Source: Pedobacter sp. (GTDB lineage Bacteria > Bacteroidota > Bacteroidia > Sphingobacteriales > Sphingobacteriaceae). Taken from it: 7,761 bases of DNA. The notes beneath the pieces were generated by a model that worked only from the letters and a program-made list of their open reading frames with translations, was not told where the DNA came from and did no database searches. This document shows positions 1-6,450 of this stretch, one piece after another (within the stretch, counting starts at the first letter, position 1; every line of letters begins with the position of its first letter). The position numbers and the translations under genes are program-made. The stretch lies in contig JASLGV010000276.1 in assembly GCA_030149995.1 (NCBI GenBank), positions 1-7,761 on the forward strand, in the 5' to 3' direction.

Positions 1-679
1 TAGGAAAGCTTGTTTTGCCCTTATCTACCTGGTACTTCCCAAGATCAATGGCTACCGGAAAAACCGAGATCGGCACCTCACAGCCAAACCGTAAAATATC
101 CTGCCGGTCGGGTTCACTAATGGCAAAAATATGGTGAAAGCGATTGATCTGATCCGTTTCGTAAGCCTTTAACCGCTGAGCCAGAAAAGCCAGGTATTTA
201 CGCCTTAAAATAAATTTCTCCGAATGTGCCAGCCGCTCCCAAAGGGTAAACTCAATGTTGTGCGCCCGGTAAATTAATTTGGCCTGGCTGTTTGCTTTTA
301 CCACATCGAGATATGGCACGACAAAAAGCCCTTCAAACTGGATTACATCAAAAACATGTTCTTTTAATATACCTTCGAGCTGACGGGCGGCATCTTCGCT
401 GAAATAGCGCGAAACATTATAAGATTCGTTGGTGAAAATATTGAAAAATGCCGACCATACATTTACTTCTGTATCCAGGCTGTGCGAGTAAAAATTAACC
501 TGTTCAAAAACCGGATCGTAAATATCGTCTGTATCTACTCTATCCTTACTGGGGTTGATGCTAAACAGCGTAACTTCCACATCCAGCTGCAACAAGCCCT
601 TAATGGTATTATATACCACAATGGGATAACCACTGTTGGGTGGAAAAGGAACACGTTTCGTAATCAGTAAGGCTTTCAC
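1..679 (-). CDS. Glycosyltransferase family 4 (GT-B fold), N-terminal part, cut by window edge
   Basis: I translated this frame by hand from a GTG at 679-677; it stays open for 226 codons to the window edge, so the C-terminal nucleotide-sugar-binding half is missing. The start reads (M)KALLITKRVPFPPNSG, which matches the first beta strand and the P-P-x-S-G loop of bacterial GT4 enzymes. RAHNIE lies at residues 138-143, ISEPDRQDI at 187-195, and VFPVAIDLGKY at 206-216, the usual bridge into the second Rossmann domain. GT4 enzymes transfer a sugar from a nucleotide-sugar donor, here probably in the cytoplasm for polysaccharide or glycan synthesis; the acceptor is unknown. GTG is preferred because it gives the family's normal N-terminus; an in-frame TTG at 697-695 is the alternative. 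The gene starts 22 bp after rnhB on the same strand and may be cotranscribed with it. Confidence 0.85.
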   Translation of the reverse strand, partial: MKALLITKRVPFPPNSGYPIVVYNTIKGLLQLDVEVTLFSINPSKDRVDTDDIYDPVFEQVNFYSHSLDTEVNVWSAFFNIFTNESYNVSRYFSEDAARQLEGILKEHVFDVIQFEGLFVVPYLDVVKANSQAKLIYRAHNIEFTLWERLAHSEKFILRRKYLAFLAQRLKAYETDQINRFHHIFAISEPDRQDILRFGCEVPISVFPVAIDLGKYQVDKGKTSFP

Positions 680-701
680 AATGTTGTGAAAATACAAATA
701 A

Positions 702-1310
702 TTACGCTTTTTTTGAAAACAGTTCCAGCTGGGGCTGGCTTACGTTAAAAGTTTTACGATGAAATGGCGATGGCCCCACTTCCAGTACCACGCTGCGGTG
801 TGCAATGGTTGGATAACCTTTGTTCTGTTTCCAGTTGTATTGCGGAAAATCTGCATGAAGATCATCCATGTAAGCATCCCGATGGGTTTTAGCCAGAATA
901 GATGCCGCGGCAATGTTCAGGTATTTACCGTCGCCTTTTACTATACAGCTGTGTGGAATTTTCTGGTAGGCTTTAAAGCGGTTGCCATCAATAACCAGGT
1001 ACCCGGGTTGTGTATGCAGTTTTTCTATTGCCCGGTGCATGGCCAGGAACGAAGCATTTAAAATGTTAATGCGGTCTATCTCCTCATGATCTACAAATGC
1101 CACGGCCCAGGCCAGTGCCTGCTCTTCAATTACAGGCCTTAAAGCTTCGCGTTGCTTATGATTTAACTGCTTGGAATCATTTAAGCTTTCCAGGTAAAAA
1201 TCTTTCGGCAATATAACAGCGGCCGCACAAACAGGACCTGCAAGGCAACCTCTTCCGGCTTCATCACAACCGGCCTCTAAAAATTCTTGCTGATAGCAAT
1301 TTAACAACAT
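702..1310 (-). CDS. rnhB: Ribonuclease HII
   Basis: RNase HII nicks the RNA strand of RNA-DNA hybrids and starts the removal of single ribonucleotides misincorporated into DNA; it is cytoplasmic and needs Mg2+ or Mn2+. The 202-aa length is normal. The four acidic active-site residues are all visible: D16 and E17 in [14 protein letters not shown]108 in VIDGNRF, and D145 in SILAKTHRD. The GRG motif (residues 19-21) that recognises the 2'-OH at the RNA-DNA junction is intact, as are NDSKQL (44-49) and the GYPT-AH stretch near residues 165-170. The ATG at 1310-1308 puts the DEAGRG motif at the expected distance from the N-terminus. The tail ends in [10 protein letters not shown]; a short hydrophobic C-terminal segment of this kind could be a sliding-clamp-binding peptide, but this is a guess. 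The gene lies upstream of the GT4 gene and diverges from the tfoX-domain gene. Confidence 0.97.
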   Translation of the reverse strand: MLLNCYQQEFLEAGCDEAGRGCLAGPVCAAAVILPKDFYLESLNDSKQLNHKQREALRPVIEEQALAWAVAFVDHEEIDRINILNASFLAMHRAIEKLHTQPGYLVIDGNRFKAYQKIPHSCIVKGDGKYLNIAAASILAKTHRDAYMDDLHADFPQYNWKQNKGYPTIAHRSVVLEVGPSPFHRKTFNVSQPQLELFSKKA

Positions 1311-1380
1311 AGGGCGAATTTAAATATTTATCTTTTGTGAAACGGGAAATAAAAGATTAAATTGTTCTTAAACTCCAGAC
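1311..1380. promoter_or_regulatory. Divergent intergenic region, probable promoters for rnhB and the TfoX-domain gene
   Basis: Only 70 bp separate the ATG of rnhB (minus) from the ATG at 1381 (plus), so both promoters must lie here or in the flanking coding sequence. The stretch is AT-rich. On the plus strand TTATCTTTTG at 1328-1337 resembles the Bacteroidota -7 box (TAnnTTTG) with one extra base. No TTTG-like -33 element stands at the expected distance, so the exact promoter positions are uncertain. No Shine-Dalgarno site is obvious upstream of 1381. Confidence 0.35.
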
Positions 1381-1725
1381 ATGAAATACAACGAGCTACT
1401 GGCTAACCGCGTACGCGAACTTTTGGTACACTTACCCAAAGTTGAGGAAAAGCTTATGTTTAATGGTTTGGTTTTTATGGTGGATGATAAAATGTGCATT
1501 GGCATCCGGCAGCACGAAATCATGCTGCGCATCCATCCGGAGCAGGCAGAAGAACTGGCCGCACAAAATCGCTGTACCCAGATGATCCATGGTAAAAGGG
1601 TGATGAAAGGTTATGTTTTTGTAGATGAAAGCATACTTCAAAGCCATCAGGAACTCTTCTATTGGGTAAAACTGGCATTGGATTTTAATCCACAAGCTAA
1701 AGCATCCAACAAAAGAAAAGAATAA
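1381..1725 (+). CDS. TfoX/Sxy N-terminal-domain family protein
   Basis: This 114-aa protein is a stand-alone TfoX N-terminal domain. Typical features are KLMFNGLVFMVDDKMCIGI (residues 24-42, the K-x-M-F-x-G-L-x-F-M-V pattern), MLRIHPEQ (48-55), and MIHGKRVMKGYVFVDE (68-83, matching the M-x-x-G-x-x-M-K-G-Y/F core). The C-terminal end (residues 104-114) is short, polar and lysine-rich. In gamma-proteobacteria the full TfoX/Sxy protein helps activate competence genes, but that protein also carries a C-terminal domain that is absent here. Short single-domain forms are common in Bacteroidota and their role is unknown, so a competence function should not be assumed. The gene is 11 bp upstream of the methyltransferase-like gene and probably cotranscribed with it. 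Confidence 0.9.
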   Translation: MKYNELLANRVRELLVHLPKVEEKLMFNGLVFMVDDKMCIGIRQHEIMLRIHPEQAEELAAQNRCTQMIHGKRVMKGYVFVDESILQSHQELFYWVKLALDFNPQAKASNKRKE

Positions 1726-1736
1726 ACACATTATGT

Positions 1737-2315
1737 ATGCAACTTATCAACAGATTTTTTCCTTTAATTTTCGGTTTACTTTTTCTGTTAACCGAAATTC
1801 ATCGTTCTATTAAATTAAGAAATAAGGCAGAACGTAAAAGCGTTGGCGCAGATAAGAACAGCCTCCGCATTTTATGGGTAACCATCATTATCTCGATGCT
1901 TTTAGGCGGCTTCCTTACACAATTCCATGGCATGCAAATTACCTTTTTTCAGCCTTATTGGTTTTATTGTGGGGTATTGATTGCCCTGTTTGGTTTTATC
2001 CTGCGGGTTGTGGCCATACAGCAATTGGGCAAGGCCTTTACGGTAGATGTTCAGATTGCTGCCAATCAGCAGCTCAAACAAGACGGACTGTACGCCACCC
2101 TTCGCCATCCCTCTTATACGGGGGCTCTGATGGCTTTTTTAGGCCTGGCCATTACCTTTTCAAACTGGTGGAGCTTAATGGTTATATGCGTACCCATCTT
2201 TGCTGTTTTTATTTACAGAATTTCGATCGAAGAACAGGCATTAACGGCCGAATTTGGCGACGCGTATGTAGCGTATTGTAAAAAAACCAGGCGGTTAATT
2301 CCGTATATATATTAG
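1737..2315 (+). CDS. Isoprenylcysteine carboxyl methyltransferase-like (ICMT/PEMT) membrane protein
   Basis: A 192-aa integral membrane protein with about five hydrophobic segments (near residues 5-20, 44-62, 74-95, 127-142 and 144-163). The C-terminal half carries the ICMT/phospholipid methyltransferase signature: LRHPSYTG at 122-129, the E165-E166 pair, and FGDAYVAYCKKTRRLIP at 173-189. In this family these elements form the S-adenosylmethionine pocket at the membrane interface. Bacteria lack prenylated CAAX proteins of the eukaryotic kind, so the true substrate is unknown; a small lipid or isoprenoid is plausible. The ATG at 1737 lies 11 bp after the TfoX-domain stop; another ATG at 1733 is out of frame. 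The gene converges with the oppC-like gene, leaving only 24 bp between their stops. Confidence 0.87.
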   Translation: MQLINRFFPLIFGLLFLLTEIHRSIKLRNKAERKSVGADKNSLRILWVTIIISMLLGGFLTQFHGMQITFFQPYWFYCGVLIALFGFILRVVAIQQLGKAFTVDVQIAANQQLKQDGLYATLRHPSYTGALMAFLGLAITFSNWWSLMVICVPIFAVFIYRISIEEQALTAEFGDAYVAYCKKTRRLIPYIY

Positions 2316-2339
2316 GTGCAGATTGTTGAAATTTCTTTT

Positions 2340-3479
2340 TTACACGGTTACATTTTGCCCTTTTACATCAAAGGCATCTCGTAAACCAATGGCCAGCACG
2401 TTAAAGGCGTATACAGTAAGCATAATGGCCAGTCCGGGTAAAAAAGCCAGATAGGCTGCGTCCATAATAATGTACCCATAATGTTCTTTAATCATCCCGC
2501 CCCAGCTGGGTGTAGGTGGCTGCGCACCAAAACCCAGAAAGCTTAAACCGGTTTCCAACAGAATGGCCGAAGCAAAATTAGAAGAAGCCACCACTAAAAT
2601 AGGGCCTGCAATATTTGGTAGGATATGTTTAATAATGGTTCTGGTGGTATTGTAACCCAAAGCACTGGCCGCTTCTACAAATTCGACCTCTTTAAGTGCC
2701 ATTACCTGTCCGCGTACCAAACGGGCTACATCTACCCAGGTTGATAAACCGACGGCAATAAATATTTGCCAGAAACCTTTACCCAGGGCAAAAGAAATGG
2801 CAATAACCAGCAGCAACGAAGGCAGCGACCATACCACATTCATAAACCAGCTAATGGCGGCATCTGTACGGCCACCAAAGTAACCCGCAATTGCACCAAG
2901 ACTAATGCCTATACATAAAGATATTAAAACCGCCATTAAACCCACCGAAAGGGAAACGCGTATTCCTAAAATAAGGCGGCTTAGTAAATCGCGGCCGTAA
3001 ATATCGGTACCCAGCCAAAAGGTTTGTTTGTATACATTTTGCCGCGCAAATATTTCGGCATTTAAGTTGTTTACCTGCTTAAAACCCTCGGGATAAATTT
3101 CACTTAAATCATAAGCCTTTTCGGGAGCTTTTTCATCGTCTCCAATGTATTCGCGCACAAAAACCTGTTTGTTTTCCAGGCGGTATCCGGTAACGGGAAT
3201 ACTTTTAAAATCGGGTGCTTGCCCGTTCAGCATCTTCTTCAGCCAACCAACCTGCTGTACTTTCGGATTCCGGCTGATGATTAAAAACTGAAAGGAGCTT
3301 CCGGGCTTTCTATTGGTGAGCGCCAGGTGCATGGTGTTGGCATTGGGCGAACTATCGGGCATAATCAAATACCCCAAAAGTCCTGTCAGCATCAGCAATA
3401 GGATAAAGATCAATCCGCCAAAGGCAAGCTTGTTTCTTTTAAACTTTAACCAGACTTTTTTTGAGGGGCTGTTGTCCAT
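2340..3479 (-). CDS. ABC transporter permease, OppC/DppC type, with long extracytoplasmic insert
   Basis: Inner-membrane permease subunit of a peptide/nickel-type ABC transporter. Residues 1-17 are basic, TM1 spans about 19-40 (OppC N-terminal pattern), and the transport domain covers about 155-372. FWLGTDIYGRDLLSRLILG at 154-172 is the classic start of that domain in OppC/DppC. The EAA loop that contacts the ATPase is seen as EAASALGYNTTRTIIKHILP (269-288), and SFLGFGAQPPTPSWGGMI (313-330) is also diagnostic. At 379 aa it is clearly longer than the usual 280-310 aa; the extra length lies at about residues 41-150, a polar stretch outside the membrane between TM1 and the transport domain. No OppB partner, ATPase or binding protein is adjacent, so partners must be encoded elsewhere. 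Its ATG overlaps the GT2 stop by one base (TAATG), indicating coupling. Substrate unknown. Confidence 0.93.
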   Translation of the reverse strand: MDNSPSKKVWLKFKRNKLAFGGLIFILLLMLTGLLGYLIMPDSSPNANTMHLALTNRKPGSSFQFLIISRNPKVQQVGWLKKMLNGQAPDFKSIPVTGYRLENKQVFVREYIGDDEKAPEKAYDLSEIYPEGFKQVNNLNAEIFARQNVYKQTFWLGTDIYGRDLLSRLILGIRVSLSVGLMAVLISLCIGISLGAIAGYFGGRTDAAISWFMNVVWSLPSLLLVIAISFALGKGFWQIFIAVGLSTWVDVARLVRGQVMALKEVEFVEAASALGYNTTRTIIKHILPNIAGPILVVASSNFASAILLETGLSFLGFGAQPPTPSWGGMIKEHYGYIIMDAAYLAFLPGLAIMLTVYAFNVLAIGLRDAFDVKGQNVTV

Positions 3480-4615
3480 TATTTAACCATTCTGCCTTTC
3501 CAGTTATATTTTCCGCTGTTACCGGCAATACCAATATACACCATATATAAAACGTGTAATACATTTAATACAGGAATTAAAGCCAACAGGCTGCGCCTCT
3601 TGGCGAAACCCGTTACATCCCATAAAAATAAGATTTCCAGCAGCATTTTTACAACCAGCTGTGCTAAAGTAACACAAAGCAGTACAGGTATAAATAAACC
3701 GGCAATAAAATTTGCCAGAATGCTCAGGTTAAACAGCCAGATCATTACCCCCAGTACAATAATTAATTTGTTTTTATATCGGGTACTTTTCGATGCCCAG
3801 CGTTTTCTTTGCTGGATAAAACTTTTCAAATTTTCTTTTGCATGGGTATATACAATGGCCTCGCGGTTTTTAAGAAAACCAATCTGATCGGGGTACCTGG
3901 CCGCTATTTTATGCAACAACAACTCGTCATCGCCCGAAGCCAGGTCGTCAATACCTTTAAAACCACCTACTTCATAAAAAGCTGCCTTTTCGTAGGCCAG
4001 GTTTGCACCATTACAGGTTGAAGATTGTTTATTTCCAATGGTTGAAGCGCCCAGCCCGATCAGGTAGAGAAATTCGATCGATTGCAAACGCTCAAAGAAA
4101 CTTTTTTCTTCAAAATACGCAACCGGAGAAGAAATCATTTTGTATCCTTTTTCTTCATACAGATTTACAACAGTTTCGAGCCATTTTGGGCCCATACGGC
4201 AATCGGCATCGGTGGTTATAATCAGGTCGCCTGTACAACTTCCGATAGCCGTCTGAATGGCTTTCTTCTTATAAGAGTTTAGGGCTCCATGCTCATTCAG
4301 CACAATAAGTTTTACCTGTTTGCCGGCATAACTTCTTACAATCTCGGCCGTTCGGTCTGTAGAATGATCGTCAATGATGATAATTTCCGTTAGTTCTTTG
4401 GGATATTCTTGCACAACCAGATCGTTCAGGGTTTTGGAAATATTTTCTTCTTCATTACGGGCAGCTACAATAACAGAAACCCGCGTTTGTGGTATCCGTG
4501 GTTGTGGTTTAAAATAACGAAGTCTGCGCCATCCACGTATAAAACTGAAAATAAGGCAGCCATAAATAAAGGTAAGTATGGCTGATGTATAACTAACGAA
4601 CTTTAGTACTTCCAA
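3479..4615 (-). CDS. Membrane-anchored glycosyltransferase family 2 (GT-A fold)
   Basis: A 378-aa processive-type GT2 enzyme. One N-terminal membrane helix (about 10-27) precedes the catalytic domain, and two or three C-terminal helices follow (about 283-305, 308-330 and 343-363). Catalytic landmarks are VSVIVAARNEEENI (46-59), IIDDHSTDRT (80-89), TTDADC with the D-x-D metal/nucleotide-sugar site (134-139), CNGANLAYEK (201-210), SGDDEL (227-232) with the likely base aspartate, and QQRKRW (268-273), the Q-x-x-R-W acceptor motif of synthase-like GT2 proteins. It should transfer sugar from a nucleotide donor to a membrane-bound acceptor, probably a lipid or growing glycan, on the cytoplasmic face. 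Its first 23 bp overlap the end of the flippase-like gene and its stop overlaps the permease start, so the three are one operon. The specific product cannot be predicted. Confidence 0.93.
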   Translation of the reverse strand: MEVLKFVSYTSAILTFIYGCLIFSFIRGWRRLRYFKPQPRIPQTRVSVIVAARNEEENISKTLNDLVVQEYPKELTEIIIIDDHSTDRTAEIVRSYAGKQVKLIVLNEHGALNSYKKKAIQTAIGSCTGDLIITTDADCRMGPKWLETVVNLYEEKGYKMISSPVAYFEEKSFFERLQSIEFLYLIGLGASTIGNKQSSTCNGANLAYEKAAFYEVGGFKGIDDLASGDDELLLHKIAARYPDQIGFLKNREAIVYTHAKENLKSFIQQRKRWASKSTRYKNKLIIVLGVMIWLFNLSILANFIAGLFIPVLLCVTLAQLVVKMLLEILFLWDVTGFAKRRSLLALIPVLNVLHVLYMVYIGIAGNSGKYNWKGRMVK

Positions 4616-5591
4616 AAAAATTGAGTTTAAAAACGAAATAAGTTCCTAATATAGCAGGAATAATGATATTTATAAACCAAATGCTCGCCGTGCAGGCAAT
4701 AACCGCAATCTCCTGTCCGGTTATAAAACCAAAAAAGTAAGAAGCCGTTACGCTCCGGATGCCCACATCAAACAAATCTAACGAAGGTAAGGTTGATTGC
4801 ACAAAAAACAGGATACAAATCATCATTACAATATCGGCATAATGCAGCCCCGGTATTAGCCAGGTAAACAAAATAAAATACTGCGAACTGAAAACCAGGT
4901 AACGCGCCAAGCAAAACAGCAGGATTTTAAGAAGTTCCTTTTTCCTGTAACGCCCTAAAATACTGTAGAACTTCTTGTATTTACGGGTAAATTTTATAGA
5001 CAGTAAAAGACCGTTTAGCCACTTAATGTTAAAATAAAACACCAGAAAGAAAACACAAAAAGCAAATGCCAGTACCTGGATGGCAAAAAAGAGCCTGTAA
5101 TCTAAATCAATAAAGCGGTAAATAAAAAAACTTAAAGCAATGGCTCCGAAAACATTGGTTAATACCAGCTGACCAATATTCCCTACAGCCATGGCCACCA
5201 CGCCGATAATACGTCTTTTGGGCGACAGAAAAAATACACGTCCGCCGTATTCGCCCAACCTGTTTGGGGTAAAAATAGCCAGTGTTAAACCACAAAAAAC
5301 AGATTCGATGGAGCGCCAGACACTGATTTTTTCAATCTGTTTCATCAGCCTCTTCCATTTCAAGGCTTCCAAAAACCAATTTACCAGCATCAGAAAAACC
5401 ACCAAACCAATTACCGCGATGATCTGTATTTGTGGAACATTGCGCAGCAGCAACCCGAAATTATGTAAGTTCTGATTGGAAACCAGCTTGTGATAAATAA
5501 ACCAGAAAGCCAATACAACAATTGTTGTCTTTATAATTAAGGATATTATTTTTTTGCTCCTGCCTGTCAAGATTATCTTTTTAGTTTGCAA
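4593..5591 (-). CDS. Flippase-like / lysylphosphatidylglycerol-synthase transmembrane-region family protein
   Basis: A 332-aa multi-pass membrane protein with a basic N-terminus and about eight hydrophobic segments (for example near 16-36, 54-75, 128-158, 168-187, 222-245, 252-268 and 300-322). TPNRLGEYGGRVFFL at 108-122 matches the conserved T-P-x-x-x-G-E-x-x-R block of the UPF0104/COG0392 family, which corresponds to the membrane part of MprF. LPSLDLFDVGIRS at 268-280 replaces the usual P-x-x-G-x-x-G-x-R-E stretch. There is no C-terminal aminoacyl-transferase domain, so it cannot make lysyl-PG itself; members of this type are thought to flip or bind lipids. Being upstream of and overlapping a GT2 gene, it may move or present the lipid that the glycosyltransferase modifies; this is inferred. 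It starts 2 bp from ruvC on the opposite strand. Confidence 0.85.
   Translation of the reverse strand: MQTKKIILTGRSKKIISLIIKTTIVVLAFWFIYHKLVSNQNLHNFGLLLRNVPQIQIIAVIGLVVFLMLVNWFLEALKWKRLMKQIEKISVWRSIESVFCGLTLAIFTPNRLGEYGGRVFFLSPKRRIIGVVAMAVGNIGQLVLTNVFGAIALSFFIYRFIDLDYRLFFAIQVLAFAFCVFFLVFYFNIKWLNGLLLSIKFTRKYKKFYSILGRYRKKELLKILLFCLARYLVFSSQYFILFTWLIPGLHYADIVMMICILFFVQSTLPSLDLFDVGIRSVTASYFFGFITGQEIAVIACTASIWFINIIIPAILGTYFVFKLNFFGSTKVR
5553..5588 (+). promoter_or_regulatory. Candidate ruvC promoter inside the flippase-like gene
   Basis: On the plus strand TTTG at 5553-5556 is followed after 17 bases by TATCTTTT (5574-5581), one mismatch from the Bacteroidota -7 consensus TAnnTTTG; a TAGTTTG string follows at 5582-5588. 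The gap to ruvC is only 2 bp, so its promoter must lie within the first codons of the divergent gene. The spacing is slightly shorter than usual, so this is a tentative assignment. Confidence 0.3.
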
Positions 5592-5593
5592 AT

Positions 5594-6199
5594 ATGCTTA
5601 ATATTGCCGTAATGTTGAACGAAAAAAAAGAACGAATCATTTTAGGCATTGACCCGGGAACTGCCGTGATGGGATATGGAATTATTTTGGAGAAGGGAAA
5701 TAAAACGGAACTGATTAGCCTGGGCGTTGTAAAAATGACACATCTGGAAGATCCTTTTTTAAAACTTCAGCGCATTTTTGAAAAAACAGTGGTTTTAATC
5801 GACCAGTATAAACCCGATGTATTGGCCATTGAGGCACCTTTTTATGGAAAAAACATCCAGGTACTGCTTAAGCTGGGACGTGCCCAGGGTACAGCAATTG
5901 CAGCAGCTTTATCCAGGAATATTCCCGTTACCGAATATTCGCCCAGAAAAATTAAACAATCCATTACCGGAAATGGAAATGCCACCAAAGAACAGGTTGC
6001 GGCAATGCTACAGCGATTGCTGAATTTTAAAGAAACACCCGAATTTTTAGATGCAACAGACGGACTGGCTGTAGCGGTTTGCCATTCCTTTCAGAAAGTG
6101 AGTGTAAGCGGCAAATCAAAAACATACTCAGGCTGGGAATCTTTTGTAAGCGATAACAAAACAAAAGTTAAGGGTTTAACCGCCAAAACAAAAAAATAG
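5594..6199 (+). CDS. ruvC: Crossover junction endodeoxyribonuclease RuvC
   Basis: RuvC is the dimeric, Mg2+-dependent resolvase that cuts Holliday junctions moved by RuvAB during recombination and fork repair. All four catalytic acids are visible, numbered from this start: D20 in LGIDPGT, E80 in AIEAPF, D153 and D156 in LDATDGLAVAVCH, followed by H164. YSPRKIKQSITGNGNATKEQV (about 115-135) is the conserved DNA-binding/dimer region. The 201-aa length is slightly long, partly because of a basic C-terminal extension from about residue 170 rich in K, S and T. Two starts are possible: 5594 (MLNIAVMLNE...) or 5612 (MLNEKKERIILGID...). The second is closer to typical RuvC N-termini and leaves a 20-bp gap to the divergent gene; the first sits behind a more A/T-rich upstream context. 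A hairpin follows 18 bp after the stop. Confidence 0.97.
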   Translation: MLNIAVMLNEKKERIILGIDPGTAVMGYGIILEKGNKTELISLGVVKMTHLEDPFLKLQRIFEKTVVLIDQYKPDVLAIEAPFYGKNIQVLLKLGRAQGTAIAAALSRNIPVTEYSPRKIKQSITGNGNATKEQVAAMLQRLLNFKETPEFLDATDGLAVAVCHSFQKVSVSGKSKTYSGWESFVSDNKTKVKGLTAKTKK

Positions 6200-6208
6200 G
6201 CATCTGTC

Positions 6209-6340
6209 CTATTTATACAGGCTACAATCCGTTATCATTGTAGCCTGCTTGGTATTCCGAAAGATACCCACCATTCCGTGGATCGTTTTGCCCCCTGTAC
6301 CCTGACAGCACAAGCGGATCATCTGTAGTAATCTATTCAT
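6209..6340 (-). pseudogene. Truncated IS21-family transposase IstA N-terminus (helix-turn-helix remnant)
   Basis: Read on the minus strand from ATG at 6340-6338, a 43-codon frame begins MNRLLQMIRLCCQGTGGKTI and continues HGMVGIFRNTKQ. This matches the N-terminal helix-turn-helix of Bacteroidota IS21-type IstA, where a leucine-rich first helix, a K-x-I turn and a G-x-S-R-N-T-V-K recognition helix are expected; here the serine is F and the valine after T is missing. The match ends at about residue 30-31 (near position 6248); the remaining codons read straight through the ruvC hairpin and stop at 6211-6209. Full IstA is several hundred residues and needs its ATPase partner IstB, so this is dead. 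The repeats at 6451-6510 support an IS21 origin. Another HTH transposase family is the alternative. Confidence 0.6.
6218..6247 (+). terminator. Perfect 10-bp stem hairpin after ruvC, terminator-like without U-tract
   Basis: CAGGCTACAA (6218-6227) pairs perfectly with TTGTAGCCTG (6238-6247) around a 10-base loop. Its position 18 bp after the ruvC stop and its half-GC stem suggest a transcription terminator. The run of T normally expected after the stem is absent: the next bases are CTTGGTATTCC, where the IS-like sequence begins. The T-tract may have been lost when the IS inserted; that is an inference. Confidence 0.6.
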
Positions 6341-6375
6341 CTTAATTGGTTCATTTGACATGTATTCGCTGGTTT

Positions 6376-6399
6376 TTGTTTATCTAAAAAGATAAACAA
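6376..6399. repeat. Perfect inverted repeat in the istA leader
   Basis: TTGTTTATCT (6376-6385) and AGATAAACAA (6390-6399) form a perfect 10-bp stem with an AAAA loop; on the plus strand pairing can be extended by about five more pairs including G-T wobbles (6371-6375 with 6400-6404). It lies 36 bp upstream of the istA start and just downstream of the promoter-like box at 6412-6419. It has no T-tract after the stem on either strand, so it is not an ordinary terminator. Confidence 0.75.
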
Positions 6400-6411
6400 G
6401 AACTTTGTTCA

Positions 6412-6419
6412 CAAAACTA
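6412..6419 (-). promoter_or_regulatory. Candidate istA promoter -7 box (TAGTTTTG)
   Basis: Read on the minus strand, TAGTTTTG matches the Bacteroidota TAnnTTTG -7 consensus exactly. A transcript starting a few bases downstream would carry the 6376-6399 hairpin at its very 5' end and reach the istA ATG at 6340. No clear TTTG -33 element was found upstream, so confidence is limited. Confidence 0.35.
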
Positions 6420-6450
6420 TCAATACATTACTTTAATCTCTTTTAAGCTG

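Noticed and set aside
482..670. Plus-strand 62-codon open frame
   Set aside because: It lies antisense to the GT4 gene, whose translation has clear family motifs; this frame has none.
759..1061. Plus-strand 100-codon open frame opposite rnhB
   Set aside because: Antisense shadow of a gene with intact catalytic residues; its translation is rich in C, W and F with no domain pattern.
1381..1725. Competence regulator role for the TfoX-domain protein
   Set aside because: Only the N-terminal domain is present, and Bacteroidota do not share the Sxy/CRP regulon on which that role is based.
1874..2281. 135-codon frame inside the ICMT-like gene
   Set aside because: Same strand, other frame; the ICMT-like frame has membrane helices and the RHPSYTG motif, this one has no coherent pattern.
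2316..2339. Terminator between the convergent ICMT-like and permease genes
   Set aside because: There is a T-run near 2334-2339 but only a tiny GAAATTTC palindrome before it, too weak to call.
4593..5591. MprF-type lysylphosphatidylglycerol synthase
   Set aside because: Only the membrane part is present; the C-terminal aminoacyl-transfer domain is missing, so the synthase label would mislead.
6404..6417. Palindrome TTTGTTCACAAA near 6405-6416
   Set aside because: Five-base arms with a two-base centre in AT-rich DNA; likely by chance, and it overlaps the promoter-like box.
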